A stretch of 8,736 nucleotides of DNA from AG-12 sp035531535 (GTDB taxonomy: Bacteria; Chloroflexota; Dormibacteria; Aeolococcales; Bog-877). The position numbers and the translations under genes are program-made. The notes beneath the pieces were generated by a model. The model was not told where the DNA came from. It searched no databases and saw only the letters and a list, made by a program, of their open reading frames with translations. Numbering within the stretch: the stretch's first letter is position 1; the number at the start of each line of letters is the position of its first letter. Positions 1 to 5,744 of this stretch are shown here, in pieces. The stretch covers positions 1 to 8,736 of the forward strand of contig DATKSV010000080.1 of NCBI GenBank assembly GCA_035531535.1, in the 5' to 3' direction.

Positions 1-608
1 GGGTGCTCGAGCGGCTGCGGGGCCAGAACGGCGCCAAGCTCTCGATCACGCACAGGGATATGGAGGAGACCGAGATGGCGCTGGAGTTCGACGCCAGCCG
101 CGGGCTCTGGAGTCCAATGGCGGGAGGAGTGAAGGCCAGCCGGCTCAACCCCGAGCAGAAGATGATCCTCAAGGCGATGGAGCCCCAGGGAGTCCCCAAG
201 CCGACAGGGGTGATCGCGGCCATCACCGGCATCAACCCGGTCCAGCTCAAACGCCAGCTTCGCTACCTAGAGCGGGACGGGTACATATCGCAGTTCAGCT
301 ATGGAAAGTGGGTCTACGGGGAGCCGGAAGGCGACCAGCAGTATCTTCCGATCTCCCCTATAAAAGAGAGTGTGCCTTCTGTACCTTCTGTGCCTTCTGT
401 GCCAACTGTACCTTCTGTGCCAAACCAACCAGGAGCAGAAGGCACAGAAGGCACAGTTGGAACGACTAGCACAGTTGGCACACCAGATAGTGTGGTTGAG
501 ATCGAATCGTGCCCTGGGTGCGGGGCACTATGGCCGGGACTGAACTCAATCACCTGCCACGAGTGTGGGTTCACCGGCAGGCCGACAAATAGCCAAGTTT
601 TGGAATGA
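1..608 (+). CDS. RepA-like AAA ATPase/helicase, C-terminal part (5' partial)
   Basis: The frame is open to the left edge, so the GTG at position 3 is probably not the true start and the ATPase core lies outside the window. Residues about 1-40 (counted from that GTG), with THRDMEETEMALEFD followed by a G-L-W-S segment, resemble the end of RecA/RepA-like AAA ATPases found in replication modules of actinobacterial phages and integrative elements. Residues 48-107 look like a winged helix: a helix around LNPEQKMILKAM, a recognition-like stretch GINPVQLKRQLRYLERDGYI, then a short wing. A low-complexity linker follows (about 123-160), first SVP/TVP tripeptides, then EGT/VGT tripeptides. The protein ends in a zinc ribbon with C170-x2-C173 and C185-x2-C188. 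It probably acts in replication of the element. The helicase identity is inferred from the tail only; the zinc ribbon is directly visible. It converges on the minus-strand genes. Confidence 0.7.
   Translation, partial: VLERLRGQNGAKLSITHRDMEETEMALEFDASRGLWSPMAGGVKASRLNPEQKMILKAMEPQGVPKPTGVIAAITGINPVQLKRQLRYLERDGYISQFSYGKWVYGEPEGDQQYLPISPIKESVPSVPSVPSVPTVPSVPNQPGAEGTEGTVGTTSTVGTPDSVVEIESCPGCGALWPGLNSITCHECGFTGRPTNSQVLE
372..421 (+). repeat. 9-bp tandem repeat, about 5.5 units
   Basis: Units of the form GTGCCTTCT or GTACCTTCT (one unit GTGCCAACT) follow each other without gaps from 372 and break off after GTGCC at 421. In frame they encode the V-P-S/T tripeptide linker of the ATPase tail. The 9-bp period preserves the reading frame, so copy number could vary without disrupting the gene. 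Confidence 0.9.
402..460. repeat. Inverted repeat, 20-bp arms, 19-nt spacer
   Basis: The arm at 402-421 and the arm at 441-460 are reverse complements at 19 of 20 positions, separated by 422-440. The right arm is the 9-bp repeat unit in opposite orientation, and further partial units follow to about 483. It lies inside the coding sequence and encodes both halves of the linker. As RNA or single-stranded DNA it could form a long hairpin. Its lack of a T tract and its position argue against a simple terminator. Confidence 0.85.
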
Positions 609-654
609 GGGCAGCAGGGTCACGCCAATCGGAGGAGGAGCCAGCCGTCCGCTG

Positions 655-1113
655 CTACAGTCCGGCGGTGGAGTAGGTGAGGTTGAGGGGCAACTGCTCG
701 CCGGCGATCACCGAAAAGCTGCTCGGGCTGAGCGGGATACCACCCGGGACCGCTGGCAGCAAAAGGACAGCCTGGTATACCCCTTGGCTGAGGCTGATCC
801 TGTAGGCACCGTTGCCCCGTACAGACGTGGCGCCCACCTCTATCGCCTGATTGCCCACAGGGGCCACGAATCCCACCCTGGAGCCCACAGGGGCGGCACC
901 GCCGCCCGGATACGCGGTCACCGTGCCCGAGATGGTGCCCAGTCCCAGCGGGGCGGGGCCTTGTGACGGCCAGTAGCCGAGGATGAACCCCACCAGCCCG
1001 CACTCCAATCCGAAGCCGATGAGCTGCGACCCAGGGGCCATGGGGGAGGAGGTCCAGTTCAGGCGACGGCGGGGAATGCCCTGCCGCTTGGTGGTCAGTT
1101 GAAAGTGCGGCAT
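655..1113 (-). CDS. Membrane-anchored carboxypeptidase-regulatory-like domain protein
   Basis: This is a 152-aa protein. A basic N-terminal region (residues 9-17, RRRL) precedes one hydrophobic segment at about 31-48, which suggests an N-in, C-out topology. Residues 57-148 show the pattern of a carboxypeptidase-regulatory-like (Ig-fold) domain: GTISGTVTAYP at the start, NGAYRISLSQGVY in the middle, and a final beta strand before a short tail. The start is the ATG 1 nt after the stop of the upstream 78-aa gene, so translational coupling is likely. It is the last gene of the minus-strand train. It is probably an envelope- or virion-exposed structural or adhesive protein; no enzymatic motif is seen. 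The fold call rests on pattern only. Confidence 0.75.
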   Translation of the reverse strand: MPHFQLTTKRQGIPRRRLNWTSSPMAPGSQLIGFGLECGLVGFILGYWPSQGPAPLGLGTISGTVTAYPGGGAAPVGSRVGFVAPVGNQAIEVGATSVRGNGAYRISLSQGVYQAVLLLPAVPGGIPLSPSSFSVIAGEQLPLNLTYSTAGL

Positions 1114-1114
1114 C

Positions 1115-1351
1115 CTAGCAACTCTGGCAGCCGGTGCAGGTATTGGATCCTGCTGGCGGAGTGTAGGCGAGGGTGCTGACCCCCTTGGTGATCGTCACCG
1201 CCTCTCCCTGACGGCTGGCCAGCCCGATCAGGAGCCCGAACAGCCCGAACAGCAGGCCCGCCTCAGCTAGCAGCTCACCCTGCTGCTCCTCGGTGCGCGC
1301 CGGAGTATGCCGTGGCGTGGAGAGTTGGACCATCGGCCGGATGAACTGCAT
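1115..1351 (-). CDS. Small single-pass membrane protein with C-terminal Cys cluster
   Basis: This is a 78-aa protein starting at the ATG 4 nt after the stop of the preceding 58-aa gene. A longer in-frame start at 1423 would overlap that gene heavily and lacks protein-like sequence, so the short start is chosen. A charged stretch (TEEQQGELLAE) is followed by a strongly hydrophobic segment at about 31-46 (AGLLFGLFGLLIGLA). The C-terminus carries C72-x2-C75-x2-C78 as its last residues, which could bind metal or form disulfides. Function unknown. It fits the run of small membrane proteins typical of virions with an internal membrane, but that role is inference. Confidence 0.7.
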   Translation of the reverse strand: MQFIRPMVQLSTPRHTPARTEEQQGELLAEAGLLFGLFGLLIGLASRQGEAVTITKGVSTLAYTPPAGSNTCTGCQSC

Positions 1352-1355
1352 TGGA

Positions 1356-1532
1356 TCAGTAGATGGGCCAGGTGCCCTTCGGTGGCAACTTGCCCGCGTT
1401 CTCGGCCCAGAGCAGGGTGCCACCCGCCGCGGCCAGAATGATGGCCGATGCGATCTGGACCTTGGCCGGCTTGCGGTTGCGGTGCTTGGACTCGTGCTCG
1501 TGCCGGTTGGTGGTGAGTCTGATAGACCTCAT
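1356..1532 (-). CDS. Very small single-pass membrane protein
   Basis: This is a 58-aa reading frame. Its ATG overlaps the stop of the upstream 64-aa gene as ATGA, and its stop lies 4 nt before the next ATG. The first 24 residues are highly basic (Arg, Lys and His, with HEHESKHRNRKPAK). A hydrophobic segment follows at about 25-44 (IASAIILAAAGGTLLW), then a short polar tail. The charge pattern predicts N-in, C-out. The tight coupling on both sides and the coherent topology support a real gene despite its length. Function unknown. Confidence 0.7.
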   Translation of the reverse strand: MRSIRLTTNRHEHESKHRNRKPAKVQIASAIILAAAGGTLLWAENAGKLPPKGTWPIY

Positions 1533-1723
1533 GTGGTTGCCCCCGTGACAGGTGGTATGTGGCTGCTGACTGGTTTGGTCGACTCCTCGGTGAGGAGGTA
1601 GATTCCACCCGAGGCGGCCGCGAACGCGAAGATGCTGGCCACAACGTAACCACCGCGATGCCGCTCCCGGCTGACCGGAGGGCGAGGACCACGAGGGCTG
1701 ACCAGAGTGATCTTAGGGCTCAC
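1529..1723 (-). CDS. Small single-pass membrane protein
   Basis: This is a 64-aa protein using a GTG start at 1723. An AGGG lies 7 nt upstream of the GTG and the recombinase stop is 12 nt upstream. The N-terminus is basic and proline-rich (RGPRPPVSRERHR), followed by a hydrophobic segment at about 26-45 (YVVASIFAFAAASGGIYLL) and a Ser/Thr/Pro-rich tail. The layout matches the following 58-aa protein: basic head, one span, short tail. Its stop overlaps the next start (ATGA). Function unknown; it is probably a minor membrane component. Confidence 0.7.
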   Translation of the reverse strand: MSPKITLVSPRGPRPPVSRERHRGGYVVASIFAFAAASGGIYLLTEESTKPVSSHIPPVTGATT

Positions 1724-1735
1724 CCAGTAACCCTA

Positions 1736-2557
1736 TCACCACATAGACAGGTACGGATGCACCGCGTAAACGGCCTGGTCCACGTCGCGGGCCCTGGGCC
1801 GGTAGTAGCGGGTCGCTGAGTACCTGGAGCTGGGAGACCAGCCCATGTAGGCGTTGATGGTGGGCCCTGGTATCCCTGCCTCCCAGAGCGCGGTGGCGAC
1901 TGCCCGGCGGATGGAGTGCCAGCCCCCCCCTTTCTGTGACCTAACCTTGGCCGCCTTGCGGATCACATGGAACCGATCGCTCACCAGCAGCATCTCCATC
2001 TGCTCGTAACCGTCCAGGGGCGGCCACATGACATCGGGGATCAGGTGGGTGCGCTGCACGCCGGTCTTGGCCGCCGAGACGGTCAGGAACCCTTCGGCGG
2101 TCTTGGTCAGGCGGCTGAGCTCGGAGCGGCGGAACCCCCAGATGGTCGCCGCCGCCAGCAGGGCGGTGTCGGAGGGGCTGAGCGCACCGCTGTTGGCCAC
2201 CTCGATCATCGCCATGATCTCGTCGGGGTCGAGCGCCGGCGCGTGAACCTCGTCCATCCTGGGAGGTCTCACGATCCCCCGCGGCACCGGGATGACCTGC
2301 CCCGAGTGGGCGAACAGAGGTTTGAGTGCGGTGTATTGGAAGCGGAGATAGGTCTTGGTCTTGCCCAGCTCAAGCTCCCCGGCGAAATACTCCTTGACGT
2401 CGCCGGCGGTCCAACCCTCGGTCTTGCCGGTTCTGGTGATGAAGTTTCGCATCACCGATGAGTAGACCCGCTTGGTCTGGGGGGTGGCGGTAAGGCACTC
2501 GACCCGCAGCACCTCGTCTATGAGGGCGGTGGGCCCTGGGACAGTCGCTACGGACAC
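1736..2557 (-). CDS. int: Tyrosine recombinase (integrase)
   Basis: This is a 273-aa site-specific recombinase of the phage-integrase family. The N-terminal SAM-like core-binding region covers about 8-90 (LIDEVLRVECLTATPQTKRVYSS onward is helical). The catalytic domain has the expected residues: R143 in GFRRSEL, K164 in AAKTG, H214-x2-R217 in WHSIRR, W240 in MGWSP at the His/Trp position, and Y251 or Y252 in TRYYRP as nucleophile. The set appears complete, so the enzyme is probably active in integration, excision or dimer resolution. The start is a GTG immediately after the TAG of the Ig-domain gene, so it appears to be translated within the same transcript as envelope or virion genes. That is unusual, since integrases normally have their own promoter. 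No attachment site or tRNA gene is visible next to it. Confidence 0.93.
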   Translation of the reverse strand: MSVATVPGPTALIDEVLRVECLTATPQTKRVYSSVMRNFITRTGKTEGWTAGDVKEYFAGELELGKTKTYLRFQYTALKPLFAHSGQVIPVPRGIVRPPRMDEVHAPALDPDEIMAMIEVANSGALSPSDTALLAAATIWGFRRSELSRLTKTAEGFLTVSAAKTGVQRTHLIPDVMWPPLDGYEQMEMLLVSDRFHVIRKAAKVRSQKGGGWHSIRRAVATALWEAGIPGPTINAYMGWSPSSRYSATRYYRPRARDVDQAVYAVHPYLSMW

Positions 2558-3568
2558 CTACCGACGCCGGCGACGGGTAACCGCCGGAGCCATTCCTCCC
2601 CCGCCTCCTCCGCAGCTATAGAGGGGCACGCAGCCGGTGAGGTCGGCCCCTTGAGGGGTCGCGTCCAGGATGTCCTGAAAGACTGGGTAGAGGCGCTGGT
2701 GTTGCCAGCCGCAACCGTAGAACACGCTGGCCGGTACAAAGTGCTTCTGGCAGCCCGATCCACCCGGCCCGGTCCCACAGTCGGCGTACCAGACCGCCGC
2801 ACTGCCAGCGACTTGGGCGAGCAGTCCTGGACCCATCAGGCAGTTGGGGCCAGGGTATCCCGCCCCCATCGGCGCGGGTGCACATGGAGGCCCGCTGTTG
2901 GGCGGTGACAGGATGGTGCAATTGGCGATCTGAGCGGCCGTGACGGACTGGACAGATGCGGCATCGTAGCCGCAGGCATCGAACGCGGCCTTGGATGTGA
3001 TCGGCTGTATCCCCCCGCTTTGCACCACATAGATGGTGCCGCTCGGGTCCACGATCAGGGTCTCTGGCGCCAGGCCACAGGTAGCCTGGGCGCCACCCAC
3101 GATCGGAAGGGTGAAGGTGGCCGTGGCGATGCCACCGTTCTGGTCGGTCGCCTGCAGAGTGAAGTTGTAGGTGCCAGCCGCACTCGGTGTCCCGGAGATC
3201 ATCCCCATGGTGCTGTTGGGCTGCCCGGCGACTATCAACCCGGTAGTGGTCAACGACAGACCGGGCGGCAGGGATCCACCGGTCAGCGCCCAGGCATATG
3301 GTGGGGCACCTCCGGAGGCCACGATGTTGGTTTGGTAGGCGGTGCCGACGGTTCCACCCGGAATAGTGGAGGTGGTGATCGAAGGGGTGGCCGACCCAGG
3401 GGTGGTCGACGGCTTGTGTAGCAGCTGCCAGATCCCAAACCCTATCGCGCCACCACCGATCGCCAGCAGACCCAGCCCCTCGGCCTCGGAGTGCTTGCGC
3501 TTGTGCTCGGCGTGATGGGTGGGCCCGTGGGTCACAGGAGCGACCGCCGGGGCGAGCGTCATGGCCAT
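2558..3568 (-). CDS. Membrane-anchored putative-Ig-domain protein with Cys-rich C-terminus
   Basis: This is a 336-aa protein. A His/Lys-rich head (residues 14-29) precedes a hydrophobic segment at about 31-50 (GLLAIGGGAIGFGIWQLL), predicting N-in, C-out. Residues 64-158 match the putative Ig (He_PIG) pattern: repeated proline/glycine turns, GGAPPYAWALTGGSLPPGL, ISGTPSAAGTYNFTLQATD. The remaining part (about 164-325) holds around ten cysteines, including CGYDA, CAPAP, CGTGP and CGW motifs. It ends in a Gly6 tract and an Arg5 terminus. The start lies 5 nt after the M23-like gene stop. It is likely a surface-exposed, disulfide-stabilised structural or binding protein. The Cys-rich domain is not recognised. 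Confidence 0.8.
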   Translation of the reverse strand: MAMTLAPAVAPVTHGPTHHAEHKRKHSEAEGLGLLAIGGGAIGFGIWQLLHKPSTTPGSATPSITTSTIPGGTVGTAYQTNIVASGGAPPYAWALTGGSLPPGLSLTTTGLIVAGQPNSTMGMISGTPSAAGTYNFTLQATDQNGGIATATFTLPIVGGAQATCGLAPETLIVDPSGTIYVVQSGGIQPITSKAAFDACGYDAASVQSVTAAQIANCTILSPPNSGPPCAPAPMGAGYPGPNCLMGPGLLAQVAGSAAVWYADCGTGPGGSGCQKHFVPASVFYGCGWQHQRLYPVFQDILDATPQGADLTGCVPLYSCGGGGGGMAPAVTRRRRR

Positions 3569-3573
3569 TGCAG

Positions 3574-4254
3574 TCAGAATACCCTCTTTGTCCTCTCAGC
3601 GGCAGATCGGGTCACAGACCGGAGGTCGCCGGTCACCGTGCGCCGGAGCCCAGGGTTGCGGTGCAGCTCCCACCAGGCCAGTGCTCCCCCTCCTCCGAGT
3701 AATAGCATTGCCGGCAGAATGGCGCCAGCCGCAGAGCCGCTTGACGAGCTGCCGGTCTTGTGACCGCTGGGTGGTGGTGGAGGCGATGACGGGGGGCTGG
3801 ATTGGGCTACCAGCATATGAAGGTATGCCGTCGGGTCGACGGCCGAGGAGCAGGAGTCAAAGTTCCCGTCGGGGAAGTATTGGAACTCGGTGTGCGGGCC
3901 GCCACAGGCGTCCTGCTGGACTATCCCGATGGTCTGCCCGCAGCTCACCTGTTGGCCGATGCCTACTGTCGGCACCAGGTGCCCGAAGGCTACCGCCTCC
4001 CCGCTAGGGCCGTACCCGAGGCAGACCCGTTCGCAATTACCCTGGTGCACACATCCCCAGCAGTAGCAGTTGCCAGCACATCCAGGGCAACATGGCTGCT
4101 CGAAGGTGGCTCGCACCGTGGCATCGAAGGGGGCTTTGATCGCCAGGCCGGCGGGAAGTCCGATGTCCAATCCCCATTCGCCAACCGAGCAGTCGAGCGA
4201 TCGCTCATCCCAGTTGGTGACGGCAGAGCCAGGGAATGGGGCGCAGTAGGTCAT
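3574..4254 (-). CDS. M23-peptidase-like protein with C-terminal membrane anchor
   Basis: This is a 226-aa protein. Residues 24-125 follow the lysostaphin-type M23 fold: GEWGLDIGLPAG, APFDATV, VAFGHL, VGIGQQVSCGQTIGIV and GGPHTEFQY. The usual zinc ligands are only partly kept. D30 and H121 are present, as is the active-site-type H92, but the first ligand His is replaced (E26 at the HxxxD position) and the last His of HxH is E123. It may therefore be inactive or use altered metal binding. An eight-cysteine insertion lies at 55-78. After a Pro-rich linker (153-163) comes a membrane segment at about 175-195 and a basic tail. There is no N-terminal signal peptide. The start overlaps the lysozyme-like gene stop as ATGA. 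Its likely role is peptidoglycan binding or hydrolysis during entry or exit. Confidence 0.8.
   Translation of the reverse strand: MTYCAPFPGSAVTNWDERSLDCSVGEWGLDIGLPAGLAIKAPFDATVRATFEQPCCPGCAGNCYCWGCVHQGNCERVCLGYGPSGEAVAFGHLVPTVGIGQQVSCGQTIGIVQQDACGGPHTEFQYFPDGNFDSCSSAVDPTAYLHMLVAQSSPPSSPPPPPSGHKTGSSSSGSAAGAILPAMLLLGGGGALAWWELHRNPGLRRTVTGDLRSVTRSAAERTKRVF
3622..3768 (-). repeat. Shared membrane-anchor module, copy 2 (M23-like gene)
   Basis: This is the second copy of the anchor seen at 4338-4481. Conserved positions are G-H-[KQ]-T-G-S-S-S before the membrane span, and E-L-H-x-N followed by L-R after it. The positive charge after the span suggests that the tail lies on the cytoplasmic or virion-interior side and the enzyme domain on the other side. 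Confidence 0.8.
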
Positions 4255-4883
4255 CGGCTGGTGACCCAGGACAGCCCACGGCGCGCCTCACGGTCGGCGT
4301 AGCGGACGGCCCGACCACCTTCACGGGCGGCACTCCCGAGGTCCACCTCCAGGTGGTGCCGCAGCGGGGCGTTGTGGTGGAGCTCGGCGCCCGCGATCGC
4401 CGCACCTCCGGCCATGAGAAGAAGTATGGCTGCCACCTGGGCCGGTGCGCCGACCGAGCTGCTGCCGGTCTGGTGACCATTGGGCGGCGGAGAAGGAGGC
4501 GGAGGCGGAGGAGGGGAGGTCTGCTGCTGTCCGATCGGGTACGGCATGGCGTTGATCGCAGCCGACACCGTGCCCATGTGCCGCTGGTAGCACCCATCCT
4601 GATAGGTGGTCCAGGGATGGAAGTCGGTCCCATGGTTGGAGATCGACCAGCCCAGCGTGTAGGCGCACTGCGGGTTGACCGCGCAGCTCGCCGTGCCCGG
4701 GTGAGCGCATTGGTAGACCTGCAGGACGCCACAGGAGTCACAAGGCGGGCAGCAGTCCGGGTTGCACTGGCAGTCCTGACTCCCACACTCACACAGAGAG
4801 ATCGAAACGATGGTGGCCAGTGGAGTTCCGCGAAACCCCGCGTCGTAGGCGTAGGTGATCGCCTGCTGCAGCGAGATTCCCAT
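4251..4883 (-). CDS. Lysozyme/transglycosylase-like protein with C-terminal membrane anchor
   Basis: This is a 210-aa protein. Residues 5-100 follow the lysozyme-like (lytic transglycosylase) layout: an AITYAYDAGFRG helix, IVSISLCECG (E32 at the catalytic Glu position, where the family usually has A-E-S-G), SCGVLQVYQC (family G-L-x-Q-I), NPQCAYTLGW, and HPWTTYQDGCY near the end of the domain. A Cys-dense insertion (C31 to C51, eight Cys) follows the catalytic Glu. A polyproline linker (about 124-134) leads to a membrane segment at about 147-165 and a basic tail. There is no signal peptide. It probably cleaves glycan strands of peptidoglycan. The tail is related to that of the neighbouring M23-like protein, so both were probably built on one anchoring module. 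Start context: no clear Shine-Dalgarno. Confidence 0.8.
   Translation of the reverse strand: MGISLQQAITYAYDAGFRGTPLATIVSISLCECGSQDCQCNPDCCPPCDSCGVLQVYQCAHPGTASCAVNPQCAYTLGWSISNHGTDFHPWTTYQDGCYQRHMGTVSAAINAMPYPIGQQQTSPPPPPPPSPPPNGHQTGSSSVGAPAQVAAILLLMAGGAAIAGAELHHNAPLRHHLEVDLGSAAREGGRAVRYADREARRGLSWVTSR
4338..4481 (-). repeat. Shared membrane-anchor module, copy 1 (lysozyme-like gene)
   Basis: This covers residues about 135-182 of the lysozyme-like protein: GHQTGSSS, then a Gly/Ala-rich hydrophobic span, then ELHHNAPLRHH and a DL. It aligns in order with residues about 163-211 of the M23-like protein (3622-3768): GHKTGSSS, span, ELHRNPGLRR, DL. The match indicates duplication of a C-terminal anchoring domain. 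Confidence 0.8.
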
Positions 4884-4889
4884 GTGCTC

Positions 4890-4895
4890 AGGATA
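4890..4895 (-). promoter_or_regulatory. Possible -10 element of a leaderless start (lysozyme-like gene)
   Basis: TATCCT on the minus strand ends 6 nt before the ATG at 4883, where no Shine-Dalgarno is seen. It matches a TAnnnT -10 at a distance that would start transcription at or next to the ATG. No good -35 box is seen. This is weak evidence. Confidence 0.25.
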
Positions 4896-4912
4896 TGCCC
4901 TGGGCGGTCAGA

Positions 4913-5716
4913 TCAGCCGATGCCGCCCTTGTTGGTGGGCGTGAAGGCCGAGATCGGGACCAGCACGGTGTCCGGGGGGGCCATCTGGGCGGCACCCGCG
5001 CCCACCTGGAACTGCCTGGTGGACTGCGGCGCCAGGAGTTGCGGCCAAACGTCGAGGTCGTACCGGATTCCAGTGACGTTGAGGCCGATCATAAAAGGAG
5101 CGGTGTTTGGGACGGCTGCCGAGCCGTTGTTGATGAGGGTGAAGGCCATCGGGGTCTGGCCCCAGATGAACACCTCGGAGGCGTATGCCTCGTCGAAGGG
5201 GTTGACCAGGGCAGGGTAGGCGGCGGGAAGGGGCTGATTCGTCCCTTGGATGGACCCAACGTTGGCATCTGCCGGCAGGGCGAACTGCTGGGCCGCGTTG
5301 ATGACCCCACCCACCTGCTGCAGCTGCCAGTGCCCGACCGCCTGGGGGTAGTTGATCTGCAGGTCGAAGTCGTCGGCCGAAAGGCCGGTCGGGAAGGTGC
5401 CCACGAAGCGAAGCAGCATCCGGAACTGGAACAGCGCCCCCGGGTTGAGGTTGAGAGCTACCGGGTTGACGGTGAACTGACTGCCCGCCGGCATGGCACC
5501 GACCTGCTCACCGCCGTAAGAGGCGTATCCGGCGGTGACCGTTGCGGTCGGGATGTAGAGCGGGATGAAGCCACGACGACCCAGCGCCGGGATCCGCTCA
5601 ACGCCGGTCACCTGATACGGGGCTGACGAGGAACCCTTGTTGTCGATCAGGAGGACGGCGCGGCCCAACTCCTGCAGCGGGTCAAGGGGACCGGACGTTA
5701 GAGGCGGCTTCGGCAT
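4913..5716 (-). CDS. Beta-rich protein, candidate capsid or major virion protein
   Basis: This is a 267-aa protein with no signal peptide or membrane segment. It is soluble and rich in predicted beta strands, Pro, Gly and Asn. After a short N-terminal region (LQELGRAVLLIDNKG, possibly an alpha helix and strand) come two beta-rich halves: about 43-140 (FIPLYIPTATVTAG, GALFQFRMLLRFVGTF, DDFDLQINYP) and about 175-260 (SEVFIWGQTPMAFTLINNG, FMIGLNVTGIRYDLDVW, TVLVPISAF). The order fits a jelly-roll capsid protein, and the length is near that of small double-jelly-roll capsid proteins such as PM2 P2 (about 270 aa). I recognise no specific family. The role is inferred from composition and from its place between hydrolase genes and membrane-protein genes. 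Alternatives are a spike, a penton or another beta-sandwich virion protein. Confidence 0.5.
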   Translation of the reverse strand: MPKPPLTSGPLDPLQELGRAVLLIDNKGSSSAPYQVTGVERIPALGRRGFIPLYIPTATVTAGYASYGGEQVGAMPAGSQFTVNPVALNLNPGALFQFRMLLRFVGTFPTGLSADDFDLQINYPQAVGHWQLQQVGGVINAAQQFALPADANVGSIQGTNQPLPAAYPALVNPFDEAYASEVFIWGQTPMAFTLINNGSAAVPNTAPFMIGLNVTGIRYDLDVWPQLLAPQSTRQFQVGAGAAQMAPPDTVLVPISAFTPTNKGGIG

Positions 5717-5723
5717 CGGCTAG

Positions 5724-5729
5724 ATCATA
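5724..5729 (-). promoter_or_regulatory. Possible -10 element of a leaderless start (capsid-like gene)
   Basis: TATGAT on the minus strand is followed by 7 nt (CTAGCCG) and then the ATG at 5716. No Shine-Dalgarno lies at useful spacing. The placement fits a leaderless mRNA starting at the A of the ATG, a common arrangement in actinobacteria. The 28-bp gap upstream breaks the otherwise overlapping gene train. No convincing -35 hexamer is seen. Confidence 0.4.
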
Positions 5730-5744
5730 CCCCGTGCGGGCGCT

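Noticed and set aside
372..483. CRISPR-like short repeats
   Set aside because: The units are 9 bp, contiguous and in frame within a coding sequence, with no spacers or cas genes.
609..654. Bidirectional terminator between the convergent genes
   Set aside because: No stem longer than 5 bp and no T tract on either strand.
565..1003. Plus-strand 133-aa and minus-strand 127-aa frames near the convergent junction
   Set aside because: They overlap the 152-aa gene, whose topology and Ig-like pattern are convincing; the shadows show no domain pattern.
1967..2461. 164-aa plus-strand open frame
   Set aside because: It lies wholly within the tyrosine recombinase gene on the other strand, and its sequence has no domain pattern.
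2548..3030. Several overlapping frames on both strands inside the Ig-domain gene
   Set aside because: They are low-complexity, Arg/Pro/Ser-rich shadows of the 336-aa gene.
4481..4521. GGA/GGC-rich simple repeat
   Set aside because: It is the polyproline codon run of the lysozyme-like protein's linker read on the other strand.
4236..5219. 327-aa plus-strand open frame
   Set aside because: It covers three well-supported minus-strand genes, is Arg/Gly-rich with no recognisable motif, and arises from high-GC antisense openness.
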